A stretch of DNA of 64,000 nt. Source: Oscarella lobularis (Eukaryota > Porifera > Homoscleromorpha > Homosclerophorida > Oscarellidae). How positions within the stretch are numbered: position 1 is the first letter of the stretch; every line of letters begins with the position of its first letter. The notes under the pieces were generated by a model, which was not told the origin of the DNA, did no database searches, and was given only the letters and a program-made list of their open reading frames with translations. Of this stretch, positions 10,701-22,251 are shown one piece after another. Position numbers and translations under genes: made by a program. The stretch spans positions 2,303,614 through 2,367,613 of the forward strand of contig NC_089181.1 in assembly GCF_947507565.1 (NCBI RefSeq). Reading direction: 5' to 3'.

Positions 10701-13428
10701 AACCCGCAGCCAAAGAGATAGTTAAGAAGAGTTGACTTAGCCGAACTTTGCATGCCAATCACCGAAACGACAAAAACTCGGCGGTTGCTTTCTTCTTGAA
10801 AAAGGCGCAAAATGGACGATATAAATTTGCTTGCCATATAAAGAGGAGCTCCACGAAGCAGTTGCATAGGATTCCCCTTCATTATCCAGTCTCTGTAAGT
10901 CTTAGCTAGTTGTTCCCGAGGCAAATTGCATTCTTTATCAATAAGTCTGATTGTTTGCCGTCGCCGGTGACTCTGATTTAGCTCAACGTCTGCGAGAGAT
11001 ATCAGCTCGCTCCACACGTCGTCAATAGAAACATCAAACGCGTCAAGTTGATTTTCATTCTTTTTGAGTTCGTTCCTAATGTCTTTCAGTGTGACATCAT
11101 CCTTTTCCTCTTTGCCAGCATGCCGCAGTTCACCGACTCGTCGTTCAAGTCTAACACGTAGGCTCTGCCGTTCAAGCAGCAGAGGCTTGCATTTAGGCAT
11201 CTTCCATTCTGTTAGAGCCTGTTGAATAATATCGATTGCTTCTAAGTCTCCTTTGCGCACAAACGACGAAAACTCTCTGACAAAAAATGATGTTTTCGAC
11301 AAAGCCATCAGCTCCTCTATACTTTTCATAGACGTTTCAAGAGCTACCAAATTACCAGCAACAGTTTCGTCATTAATGTCTCGCGTAGCAGCAAGATGCC
11401 GCATTTCTTCTTCCTGTTGAGCGTAGTCGGTTTTCAGAGTCAATAGCGGAAACAAAGCAGCACGAAGTTTATTGCCTCCTTTTTTCTGAAGATCTGCGAC
11501 GCCTCTGTCTAGTGCTTCTTTCACCTGACTTTCAACTTTCATTAGCGCAATTCTACGCTCAGTATACAAAGGCAGACACATGTCTCGCTCAACTCCTACA
11601 AAGAGCGGGTTTGTTTTGGCTATTTCATTCATTCGACGAATAATTTCAGTCGTCCGGCAAGACGTAGGCAGACATTCTCCATAGTGACTTCTAATCGTCT
11701 GCAAAAAGAACTGTCGTAAATTCTCTAGCTGACTAGTGCGCCTAATGCCTTTCAGTTTGCTCAAGTTGGCAATTTTGACCAATTTTAAGGACAAGCCGTC
11801 CGTTTGAGCCAACGCCCCAGCAAGCCAAACGCGCTCAACTGTCTCAAAACGTCTCTTGTCTTTGTCTGTATAGTCTCGCCAAACTAAAACCAAACAGCTG
11901 CCCGTCTGCTTTCCAAATTGTTGATTATATTTCACGAAGGAGTCGCAGTATTGTTTCACCTCGTCTTTCGCTTCACCAAAGTCAGTAAAATCGTTCTTCG
12001 TAACGTGAAGAACAGTCATTGAAGCGACCGACATCAGCACGCCAATTGCCGTACAGAAGCCGAAGCTTTCAGACGAAAAACGGTGAGCATCGGCAAGCAC
12101 AATAGAATTCGCAGACGAATCTTGACTCAACACAGAATCAAATAGAAGATCGATAGATAAATTGTGACAGGGGCTGGTCGAATCGACAGATAATCCACTG
12201 TTTAGCGACTTTGAGAGTCCTAAAAGCTCTCCCATCAGATCGGACTTGCCTCCGGCAGTTGTTAGGCTAGTTCCACAGGATAACACAAGAGGTCTATTCT
12301 CTCCACCAAGCAAGTTTTTGCAGGCGTCCAACGTCATTCTCATTCCAACGAATCCGTTTGGTAGAATTCGTCGATATAAAAACGGCACCGAGCAGCCTAT
12401 GCTCACCGCAAGTGACGCGAGTCTGTTATGGATCGATGGAGGTGTAATTTCCAAAAGCGAAATAAACATCTCTTTGTGCGTCCATTCAAAGTATTCTTCC
12501 GGAAGGCACTCCGTCAATTCATTTATAATGGCGTGTCCAGCTTGAGCCATTGTTTCGGAGTCAGTCAGAGCTCCAAGGGACTGTTGGCGCTTTAGTAGAT
12601 CAACCATGTAGGGAAGCAGTTCTCTTGCAAGTCCCTTTCCTTTGCACCTGCTGTAGCAATCCAGCAAAACTCGTGCAGTAAAGAAACGACTCTCGACAAT
12701 TAGCAAATGATCCTCCAACTCCACTCCTTGCTTGTCTCCAATCAGCAGATCAAAGAACTTGACAAGCTCGTCGTCCTCATCAGATGGTGGTATTCCAACT
12801 GGGTCATCATTTTCTGAACTTCCTTCTTGAAACGATTGTGATTAATACAACCATTGTCTCATACGCCAATTTTTCTTTACCTGCATCAACAACTGGTCCA
12901 TCTTCAGACTTCTCTTCAGTTTGAAAGCGATCACCAACTGTGGAAGAAGAGTTAGCAATAGGAAAACAATTACTGAGACCTACTGTGATCAGACTGTGAA
13001 GGTACTATGGCTTCCACGTCGTCGACGTCAATTTCGTGATCGGTATTTGCTCTTTCGCGCGTTTCAACGTCGTAACCTATAAAATCAAACTCAATGAGTT
13101 GCTACGTCGTAACGGCGTTCTTACTTTCGTAAACTTCGGCATGAAGTGCTGGCTGTTCCTCACGTAGCCGGTCTCGAAAGGTAGCAAATTTGATCGGATC
13201 ACTTTCTAATTCAGCGAGAGCAACGGAAGCGACATCCTTGTACTCGTCGCTAAGCGGCTGCGAGTCCTCAAGAACTTTCTGAACGCTCTGGGAGGTGGAA
13301 AGTGACAGTAAATTCTCGGCAGCCCATTTCAAGACTTCAGGGCTAAGGCTTTCCAACAGGCGAGTCTGCAATAACAGCGTCAACATGACGTTGACGTATC
13401 GGAGGCGAAAGCGCGTGACACTGTGCAC
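7781..13428 (-). CDS. Very large inducible GTPase-like protein A (VLIG/GVIN-related)
   Basis: Large GTPase related to vertebrate interferon-induced very large GTPases. Exons: N-terminal domain 13125-~13428, then 12984-13076, 12881-12937 and one giant body exon 7781-12825; every junction is phase 1. The first exon encodes a ~75-residue helical domain (SPEVLKWAAENLL ... LREEQPALHAEVYES); the two small exons are acidic linkers. In the body, the G domain holds G1 GMQSSAKST (10720-10755), RCTRGLYASY, G3 LDSEGL and a GBP-like G4 VLRDQ. Long helical segments follow, then a Cys/His cluster near the C terminus (CSKQCPICDSMC, then H-x-C-x2-H). About 1800 residues. The G1 loop has Ala where the Gly before Lys is expected. 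The true start is unclear: Met at 13428 or 13386, or an upstream exon spliced at the CAG near 13360. Role in defence is inference from the family. Confidence 0.85.
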
Positions 13429-14024
13429 GAGATCCTCTTTTTATATCACGTGAGCTGGCATAAATCTTGCAGAAAGTTTCCCGATAATGAACCTCTTGAC
13501 TACGCCAAAAAATAATTGCAAAACAGGTATCTCGGATACGCAGCACCTTCTTCCCAGTTTCAACCATTCATCCAAAGAACTCCAGTTTCACTTTGTCTAC
13601 TGAGAACGAGAAACCAGGCACGGACACGGAGATGTAGTCAGTCTAGCAGCAAAGAGGCTGTTTACTTTACTCTATCGTCATCATCCTCATCTGATCATCA
13701 TCCCTCCATCTTTAGTAGGCTGTACTGTAGTCGTCAACGTTCAGTTGCGTCCGAGCAGTAGCAGTCTCTACTGTATATCCCTGAGTCTACTCACTGTGAG
13801 CATGCGCTAGCCCAACAGGATATTGGATGCAATACGATGCCATAACTGGATGCAATACAATAACAATACTGTACAGTGAAGATATTACCACCAACTCGCT
13901 AACCTATCAAAAAAAGTATCATATCCTAGCTGCTAATAATCACATATCCATAACATAAGTTCAACGTCTAACAGAAGCGGTTTTCCTACATTGAGTATAC
14001 GAATTGTACTGAAACTAAAAGTTA
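13429..14024. other. Spacer between the two GTPase genes
   Basis: This stretch separates the 5' end of GTPase gene A from the 3' end of gene B. It contains no open frame with recognisable similarity. It should hold the promoter of gene A and the 3' untranslated end of gene B. A short CATCATCCTCATC-type low-complexity run lies near 13678-13700 and an AT-rich stretch towards 13900-14000. I see no conserved gene or RNA here. Confidence 0.5.
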
Positions 14025-17000
14025 TTATTTGCTGTCGCCTGCTTTTAGTTCGTCATTCCCACCACCAAACACTCTGCTCCATTCTTTCGGAGTGCTATCA
14101 ACCACGTGTTTCATTTGTAGAATAGGCTTTCGACACTTAATCCACGCTCGCCTTAGCGTCAAAAGGTGGGAGGTATAGGCAGGTATAATGTCCCAGTTCC
14201 TAGTGTTCAAAAATCGAGCTGCTCTAGTAGGACCAGCATCGGAAGTTTCTACCGGCATATTCTGTTCTTTGACAGTGGAACAGAACAAAAAGATTGGCTC
14301 TTTAGTAGTCGGATTACGAGATCCGTGAAAAGCTGGTAGAAAATGAATTTGACAGCTGTGTTTAATGCCATGCTGTAAATGCGCTTTGTCTTGATGATCG
14401 CACGGAGCACTGCAAAGAGGGCATTGTTCTGAACAGCCTTCGAGGTCTTCCCAGAATTTCTCTTTCACAGCTGAAAGTTCTTTTTCAAACAAATCGTCAA
14501 AAGTATGTGTAATAGGTGCCCGTAAAATGCGTTCGTCAATATGACTTTGAAACAAGACGGAAAAGCGACCAGGATCTCTAACGCGTAAGTGGCTAGGAAC
14601 GTAACCTAGTATATCCACAGTTTCCTCTGATGAACGTCGTCGCTGGCTTCCAAATTCAATTAGGTGAGACGTTTCTAGACTCTGGTCTTTGTTAGCTTGA
14701 CCCCAGTCAAGGATGGTGTCTGTCAAGAACGCCACTTCGTTTGTAATGTTTTTCTGAGCCACTGACAATACTTGAATTCGTGCTTCCTCTTCCAAGAATC
14801 TGAACGTTTTATCAACCCGGTCTCTGATAAAAGCTAATGCGTTTTCGCAAAAGGTGAGTACAGACCGCCAATTTCCTTCGATGAAACTCTCTTTGAATGC
14901 AGCGCTTACAGCAGCAGACCAGTTTGGCAGTATTTTTCGTATATCGCTCTCCACATTGGTGACAATATTAATTACTATCGTCTTGCAGAAATCAATTAGA
15001 CCACCCAGAACATCACGAATCATTTCTTTTGCAGTATGCATATCTTCTCGATATCTGCTCAGCAACGTAAGACCTCTTTGGCGCATCATTTTTCTACGGC
15101 CATCTACTTTGATTTCTTCTGTCTGGCTCTGCGAGAACATGCTCACAGTCTCAAAGACAAGACAATTAAACATGATATTGACAAATTGAGGCATTTCAGT
15201 TGTCATTCCGAAGTTCTCTTCGAGCTGCTCATCTAAGCGTTGTATAAAATCGCTTGTCCTTGCAATCTCTTTTTCTAAAAACCCCCGAACAAGTTCCAGC
15301 CTGAAGTCTTCTCTTTCCTCCGCTCGACACTCGTTAAAAAAAGCGCAGACCTTTTCTTTCAGCCAAGCAGCTGCTTTTCTTTTCCGATGATCTTCATCAC
15401 CTCTTTCAAGCGGATTTCCTGATCGCGCTGTCTTATTGCAAAGAAACCCTTCAAAACAATCTGCAGTCTGAGACGTAGCAAGAGGTAGCAAAGGCAGTTC
15501 GTGAATTGGCATCAGAAATTTGTATACGAATTCGTTTATATTCTTTAAACGATGATCAGATATAGCTGAAAGAACTTCCCGGCAAATATCATTGCGAGAG
15601 TTGCCGCAAGAATCCTCTTTCATCTCATCTACGTGCTGCCATGCTTGACTAAACTCCGCATCAAATTCTCTTCTTGACATGCCACCATTCATGCTTTGCG
15701 CTCTGTCAATCCTTTGAACCAACAAAGCTTCGATTTCCTCTTCTTTCACCTCCATTTCTCGTCGTTTCCAGGCTTGTTTATAACGATGTGTTATTTCATT
15801 AATGCGAGAAGTTAGCCTGTGCAAATACTGGTCACAGACGTGCTGTTTACCTTTCAACGCAGAAAAAAGGCTGCTTTGAGCCTTTTCCTCAATAATTTTT
15901 TTTCGTGCCTCTAGCTCCGTCGTAAACACATCACTCGCAGCTTTGAGCTCTTCAAACTTTTCTTCAAATAGTTTCTCTCGTCCCTTTAGGTCGGTCACAA
16001 ACGTAGCACTCGCGGCTTTGAGATCCGATGTGATTGCAACCGCCTTTTTAAAGTAGGCCTGCAACTGCTTCCCACATTCGTCAATGTAACCGCGAGGAGC
16101 TTCAATGTGTGTAGCTACAACACGAGCAAAAACCGACTCGGCTTCAGCCCTCTCTTCAATTTGCTGCATATTTTCAAAGTACAATAAATTGACGCCAAAC
16201 TGTCTTATTGTTGTCCACACAGACCGAGCGTGCACCGACCATTGCGGCAGAGAGGAAAACTCTTTGACTGAAAGTTGTTTCAATTTCTTTCCGTAAAGAT
16301 CTAAAATATTTTTTCGCAACACGGCGCACTCGTTTGAAAAAAGAGACGACGGTAAAATAACATCCTTTCCGTTTCTTTGTTCAGACGCAAAAGCAACCGG
16401 GAGCAGAGTTAAAGAACCAGCGTGCAGATTTAGATACCGATTGACGTCAAGTTTCAATTTTTTAGCCATTTTACCGATGTTTGTCTGCATTTCTATTAGT
16501 TGGCCTTGTAGGCTTGCAGCCCCTGACGAGCCACGATCAAGCTGATCGCGAAGAACAAAGAGAACGTCAGGTCGAACTTTGATGACCTCCATACGGTTCA
16601 TTGCAAAAACGGCAACTTCGAGCAATTCTTGAAGTTGTCTAGCCAGGTCCCCTTTGTGATTTATAATCACAGCGTGAGAACAGGCCATCACCATTAGCGT
16701 CATTTTGTTGTCAAAATCTCGTCCTGCTCCCTCAATACCCATCAGACCTTCGGAATCCAAAATAAGCAAATCAAGTTCATTTGTACGCTTGTAAGACGCA
16801 TAAAGTCCTCTGGTGCATCGGCCAGCTCTGGTTTCAAACTCACAGCCAAACAGATAATTGAGAAGAGTCGATTTTGCCGAGCTTTGCATTCCTATCACCG
16901 AAATGACAAAAACACGACGATCGCTGTCTTCTTGAAAAAGATGCAGAACTGACGATATAAACTCGCTTGCCATATAAAGGGGAGACCCACGCAGCAGTTG

Positions 17001-19530
17001 CATAGGGTTACCCTGCATTATCCAGTCTCTGTACGTCTGAGCTAGTCGCTCTCGAGACAAATGACATTCTTGCTCAAGACGTTGAACCGTTCGGTGGCGA
17101 CCCTGTTCAATGCCAGCAAGACATATTAACTCGGCCCACACATCATCTATGGAGACGTTAAATGCATCAATGGTTTCTTTAATCTCTGCAAGTTCGTCCC
17201 TAATTGCTTTCACGTCGTCATCACTGTTTTCTTCTTCGCCGGCAAGTCGGAGTTCAACACTTCTTTTATCAAGTCTACCGCGTAAACGCCTTTGTTCATT
17301 CAGCAGTTGGCTGCACTCAGACATCTTCCACTTTTCTAACGTCTGCTGAACAACAGCGATTGCTTCTAAATCTCCCTTCAGCACAAGCGACGCAAAATCT
17401 TTAACAAAAGATGACGTTCCTTTTGAAGCCATGTGTTCCTCTTTATCCTTCATTAGCTTTTCAAGGTCGGACAGTTGAACAGAAACCTCTTCATTGTTGA
17501 CATCCCCCGTAGCAGCAAGATATAAAAGTTTCTCTTCTAACTGAGCGTGCTCAGCTTTCAGAGTGAGAACGGGGAACAATGAGTCACTAAGTTTGCCGTG
17601 ACCTGAGCGACGAACAGCTGGAGCGTTCGCGTCTAGGGACCTTCTCACGTCGCTTTCAAGTTTAATCAGCGTCTTTCTATGATCAGTGTACAAAGGAAGA
17701 CAGGTGTCTTTCTGAGATCCTCTGAAAAGCGGATTTCTCTTTTCTACTGCATCTAGTCGACGAACCATTTCCTCCGTTTGGCAGAGGGTGGGCAAAATAT
17801 TTTTGTAGTGACTAGTCATCGTTTCAAAAAGAAAGTTGTTCAGTTTTTTCAACGAATTTTGGCGACGAATTTGATTGAGACTGCTCAGATTCGCAATCTT
17901 GGCCAATTTCAAAGACACGTTGTCTTGTTTTTTACTTTCCAGCCAAACTGTTACGGCTTCAAATCGTTTTTCATCTTTATCCTCATAGTCACGCCAAACT
18001 AAAATTAGGCAACTGCCCGTCGCTTTACCGAATCGGTCATTGTTTTTAATAAAACAATCGCAGTAATTCTTCATGTCATCATTGGCTTCGCCTAATTCCG
18101 TGAAATCGTTCTTCGAAACGTGAATGACAGTCGCTGCAGCGACAGACATCAGCACGCCAAGCACGGTGGTGAAGCCAAAACTTTCCGACGAAAAGCCGTG
18201 AGCATCTGCTAGCACAACAGACGACGCACCACTAGCTAGTGAAGCATTAAAAAGAAGGTCAACAGACAAATTGTGACACGGGCTGCTTGAATTAAGAGAT
18301 AGTCCTCTAGCTCGTGACTGTGATGAAGCGCCTAGTCCGAAAAGTTCCCCTATCAGATCCGTCTTGCCTCTGTTAACTGTTGAAGTCGTTCCGCACGACA
18401 GCACAAGAGGATTGCTCTTGGCACCAAGCACTTTTCTGCAGCCATCCAGCAATAGCCTCATTGCAACGTTCCCATTCGGTTGAATCCGCCGATAGATAAA
18501 AGGTACACAGCAGCCAATGCTAGCTGCTAGTGACATAAGCCTGGAGTGCAATGAGGGAGGAGTTATTTCCAAAAGAGCAATGAACATGTCCTTGTGTGAC
18601 CATTCAAAATATTTAGGCGGAAGGCACGCTAAAAGTTTTTCGCTTGCTTCAGCCATCGCTTCAGAGTCTGTCAACGCTGCAAGTGATTGTTGGCGCTTTA
18701 ACAGATCAACCATGAATGAAAGCAACTCTCTTGCAAGTCCTTTTCCTCTGCATCTGCCGTAGCAATCAAGAAGAACTTCAGCGGTATAGGAGCGACTCTC
18801 GACGATCAACAAATGATCGTCCAACTCCACATCTTTCTTGTCTCCAATCATCACGTCAAAAAACTGAACAAGCGATTTGTCCTCATCTGTTGGCGGTATT
18901 CCAGCACCTATTACGCAATTACTTATTAGATAGCACACTAAAAACCCCAGCGGATCTGAACTGTGAGGAGCTTCAGCACGACACAGCACTGTCACTTATT
19001 TCACTGTCACCGGCTACAAACAGTATTGTAGCTAGGAACAGTGCGACGCAATCTTAGCTGCTTTACTTGATTATTTGGCACGTGGGATCACTTGCTTAGT
19101 AAGAAGGGTACCCCGCATTCTTTCAAACGCCCCTTTTGTACTCGTTCTTACTTCCGAAAAATTTATCGTAAAGTTCTGGCTGTTCCTCTTGCAGCCGGCC
19201 TCGAAAGGCGGCATCGTCTTCTAGTTCCCTCAGAGCGTTGAATACGACATTCTTGCAATCGTCTTCGAGAGCTTTCTTGACCATGTCGGAGAGAGGAGAC
19301 TCCAGCAATTCGTTTGCTGTCCATTTTAGAACGTCGGAGCAAAGACCTTCCACTAGAAACGACAAGTCTGAGTGACTCTTATCTGCACGGCCTTGGCGCA
19401 TACCTAGAAGATTCTCAATATCTCCGCGGTAGCCGACGCCGTCACTTGTTTCCTTGTCAAAGTCTATAATAACAATTTCAAAAACACGCCAAGTTAGTAG
19501 TTTTGAAAATGCACGTGAGATCACTTGCAT
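14025..19530 (-). CDS. Very large inducible GTPase-like protein B (VLIG/GVIN-related)
   Basis: Tandem paralogue of the preceding GTPase, same strand and same body plan. A single body exon (14025-18907, about 1627 residues) joins directly to a first exon (19152-19530) in phase 1. The acidic linker exons seen in gene A are absent. The body starts SAGIPPTDEDKSLVQFFDV, parallel to gene A's GIPPSDEDDELVKFFDL. The G domain has G1 GMQSSAKST (about 16857-16892), RCTRGLYASYKR, LDSEGLMG and VLRDQL; the C-terminal Cys/His cluster reads CSEQCPLCSAPCDHQ. A stretch around 15870-16030 repeats a coiled-coil-like unit (DLKAASATFVTDLKGREKLF / ELKAASDVFTTELEARKKII) that gene A lacks. The first exon encodes the shared helical domain (DVLKWTANELLE ... 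LQEEQPELYDKFFGS). Its start is set at 19530 but could be an internal Met. GTP-binding defence protein is inference. Confidence 0.85.
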
Positions 19531-19742
19531 AAATATGCAGTATCAGTTAGTAGGAGGAACTCTGTAGTGTTTACTACGCGGTAAAAGTGCCATAAGCCTC
19601 TCCAAGACGCTTGATACTTATTTAATTAACTCCCAATCATTCAAAGAGAACGCTTTGCGTCTCGCCGTATTTAAAACGCACGCAGAGATTGTACATCGTG
19701 ATACACAAAAAAGAGGCGTTGATAGACTCTCTTTGTTCTTAC

Positions 19743-19965
19743 TTATTCTGGCGTGTAGTTCTGGCTGTTTCTCTTGCAGCCGTCTTTGAAACTTAGTAAA
19801 TTTATCTGCATCGCCTTTTAAATCCGTTAGAACGTTGGACACCACATCCTTGTATGCGTGAAGGTCAGCAAGAACTCGCTGTACTTTCTCGGACAGAGAA
19901 GACGACAGACGGCATTTGTCCGCAATCCAGTGTATAATTTCTGAGCGAACGCTTTCTCGAGACAT
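19743..19965 (-). CDS. Extra copy of the GTPase N-terminal-domain exon (alternative first exon?)
   Basis: A third copy of the ~75-residue helical domain found at the N termini of both large GTPases. It starts MSRESVRSEIIHW at 19965 and ends LQEKQPELHARI, followed by a GTAAGAAC donor at 19742 in the same phase 1 and at the same protein position as the first exons of genes A and B. No GTPase body lies between it and the gene B first exon. Two readings fit: an alternative first exon of gene B, spliced to the acceptor next to 18907, or a stranded duplicate. If the donor is ignored, the frame runs on with an unrelated tail to 19618. The intact frame, initiator Met and donor favour an exon in use, but transcript data are needed to know. 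Confidence 0.6.
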
Positions 19966-20140
19966 GTTGAATTTCTACAGCGTGACTGTTAGCAGCGCGT
20001 GATTCTCTCTGTACATATATGGTTCTGGAAACGCGTGAGCACGTGAGACATGCAAAACGATTTCCTCTATACCGTCAAATGCTCTTGAATAAATTGGACA
20101 ACCAATTTATGAGATGCAGCGGCGGCATTTGCAAAAAACC

Positions 20141-21454
20141 CTAAAGAAGCAAATTACGGGCAAAGCGACTAAACCATATCTGAAGCTTATTATTACTTAG
20201 GTAGCCAAAGTATCCATGAGGTAATCCTTTTTCCACAACGCATTGAACCGATGTTCCGGCCTCTGCCAGTTTTTTCCCATACTCTTATAGCAGAACAAAG
20301 ACAATCTATGACCAGTTACAGCACTGAAGATCAGTTGCATACCAACTGATTCGTCAACCAGTGGATCACAGTCACCACTGATAATGAGACACGGAGGAAG
20401 ACCAGAGAGATTCTTGCCAAGAAGAGGAGATGCGCGTGGATTCTCTTTGTCATCTTCAGATGTTAGGTAATGTAGCAAAAACCTAGCACCGAGTCTTCAT
20501 ACTTCAAACGACAATCACTCACTCACTCTTACCACTCAATCTTTGCTCGCGTAAGAGAAAAGCCATCAGCAAATTTTGTATGCGAAGGAAACTTGGCACG
20601 CAAATCAGTGGCAGGATATATCAAAACCTAGGCATAATGAAATCCTCAGATTTGCATACTCATAATAAATGTCAGCTACATTAGTCTTGAGAGAGTGGCG
20701 CAATTATTTAAATTATTAATTTATATCACGCAGTTATAATCAACCTTACTTGAAACTTCAACTCGTCGATTCCCTTCCTTTTCAACTCCTGAGCGGTAAC
20801 GGCAGCAAGATTGCCACCAGCACTATCCCCACCCACTCCAATAGTTTGAATATCAGCAGGCAGGCCAATCGATGCCCTATTCTCTGACGAATGCAGCAAC
20901 CACTCTGTGCAGCCAACACTGTCGTCAACAGCGGCCGGAAACTTGTGCTCGGGTGCGAGATGATAATCGACGGACACAATGGAAAATTTGCCCTCGTTGG
21001 CCATGTGGGCGCAGACGACTGTGTAGTTAGGTGAAAAAGCAGAGTGAAGCACCCATCCGCCGCCGTGAAAGTAAACAAGTAGAGCCCGGGTGCTGTTGTC
21101 ACGCGGAACGAACGTTCGTACTCGTACGGAAGAGCCCCCTTCGAGAAACAGCTAATAGACAGTAATATCGGCTGCAGTCTTAGCAGAACCTTGTACAGGT
21201 ACGACTGAATCTTGGATCGACACTCCTTCGGGAACCTTTCGATCTCCTACAACCCACGAATCGAACGCGTTCGACTGTTCTCGCGCCTCTGGTGGCGTTA
21301 GCTCGGTTATAGGCCGAGCTTTCGATTTATTGATATAATCGAGAAAGGATATCGATTCGTTGGTCAGATAGATCGACATCTTATTGGTCCAAAACGAAGC
21401 TGCTAGCCTCACGTGATCACTGAATTCGAGTGCACGTGCATGACTTTCGTTCAT
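20141..21454 (-). CDS. Alpha/beta hydrolase, hormone-sensitive lipase/AADAC family
   Basis: Serine esterase of the HSL/arylacetamide-deacetylase family. About five exons. Exon 1 starts at 21454 (MNESHARALEFSDHV). Exon 2 carries the oxyanion-hole motif in VYFHGGGWVLHSA (near 21070-21040) and the nucleophile elbow GDSAGGN (near 20810-20830). Exon 3 reads LIYPATDLRAKFPS. Exon 4 holds ISGDCDPLVDESV, which supplies the acid Asp. The last exon, after a GTATGC...AAG intron, reads YGKKLAEAGTSVQCVVEKG then LPHGYFGYL with the catalytic His, ending at a TAG at 20141-20143. The whole Ser-Asp-His triad is therefore present. No signal peptide or membrane anchor is evident, unlike AADAC itself, so a cytosolic HSL-like esterase is likely; the substrate cannot be told. 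It stops just before the start of no other gene, and its own start lies 12 bases from the sepiapterin reductase stop. Confidence 0.85.
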
Positions 21455-21465
21455 CGACTACACTA

Positions 21466-22251
21466 TTAGACGTCATAAAAGTCTAAATGAATTCCCGACT
21501 CGAATTCATCCTTCGCAAGCAATAGAATGAGCTTCTGAACAGAGTCTTCTAAAGGAACGTACTTCTGTTCCTTTTTCATATCTCCGAACAGCTTTCGAGT
21601 GCGATCGCTTTGCGATTCATCTGCCGCTCTCTGAGTCATCTCAGTATCCATAGGACCCGGTGCCCAGTTCAAAACTCTCACATCCGAAGTCTCCTTGGCA
21701 AGAACTCGAGAGGCCATGTCGCGAGCTGCCTTGCCAGCGCAATACAAGCCAAAACTCTCGAACGGCTCAATTGCGCAGAGCGACGAAATATTGACGACGT
21801 ACTTTCCTCGAGCCGATTGAAAGTGTTTCAGAAATTGCGACGTCAGAACAATAGGAGCGGCAACGTTGAGACTAAAATATTCTGACACGCAACCGAAGTC
21901 GGTCTGCTGCGAAAGAGAAACCGAAACGTTTCCCAATGAGCCTGCATTGTTGATTAGAAGAGCTTGGTCAAAGGACGATGATACGGAGTCGAACAATTTT
22001 TCGATGAAGCTAGCACTGATTTCCTTAAAGTCTCCCGCAACGACAGTGACATCTACGTCCGGAGCAAGTTCGTGTATGAGCTGCTTCGTCTTTGCCAGTC
22101 CTTCCGCTGAGCGAGCCGTCAGGACGAACTTAGCAGACGACGGAGACGCGCGGGAGAACTCTTGAGCGAACAGACATGCCAGACATTGACCGTAGCCGCG
22201 ACTAGCTCCTGTAATAAAGACGATAGAAGAGGACGAAAAGGAAAAAGGCAT
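21466..22251 (-). CDS. SPR: Sepiapterin reductase
   Basis: Short-chain dehydrogenase that makes tetrahydrobiopterin using NADPH, in the cytosol. One uninterrupted 261-residue frame, the family's usual length. Rossmann motif TGASRGYGQ at residues ~14-22, NNAG near residue 100, catalytic Ser in NISSLCAIEPF, and the YCAGK Tyr/Lys pair. The C terminus DFYDV parallels the DFYD ending of vertebrate SPR, and LNWAPGPMDTEM matches the family's substrate-side loop, which separates it from generic SDRs. It is intronless in an otherwise intron-rich region, so a retrocopy origin is possible but nothing is broken. Its start codon lies 210 bases from the chosen HSP70 start, divergently, so both genes share one promoter region. 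Confidence 0.9.
   Translation of the reverse strand: MPFSFSSSSIVFITGASRGYGQCLACLFAQEFSRASPSSAKFVLTARSAEGLAKTKQLIHELAPDVDVTVVAGDFKEISASFIEKLFDSVSSSFDQALLINNAGSLGNVSVSLSQQTDFGCVSEYFSLNVAAPIVLTSQFLKHFQSARGKYVVNISSLCAIEPFESFGLYCAGKAARDMASRVLAKETSDVRVLNWAPGPMDTEMTQRAADESQSDRTRKLFGDMKKEQKYVPLEDSVQKLILLLAKDEFESGIHLDFYDV

Noticed and set aside
19618-19742. C-terminal extension of the distal N-terminal-domain frame
   Set aside because: The conserved phase-1 donor at 19742 shows this part is intron; its translation resembles nothing.
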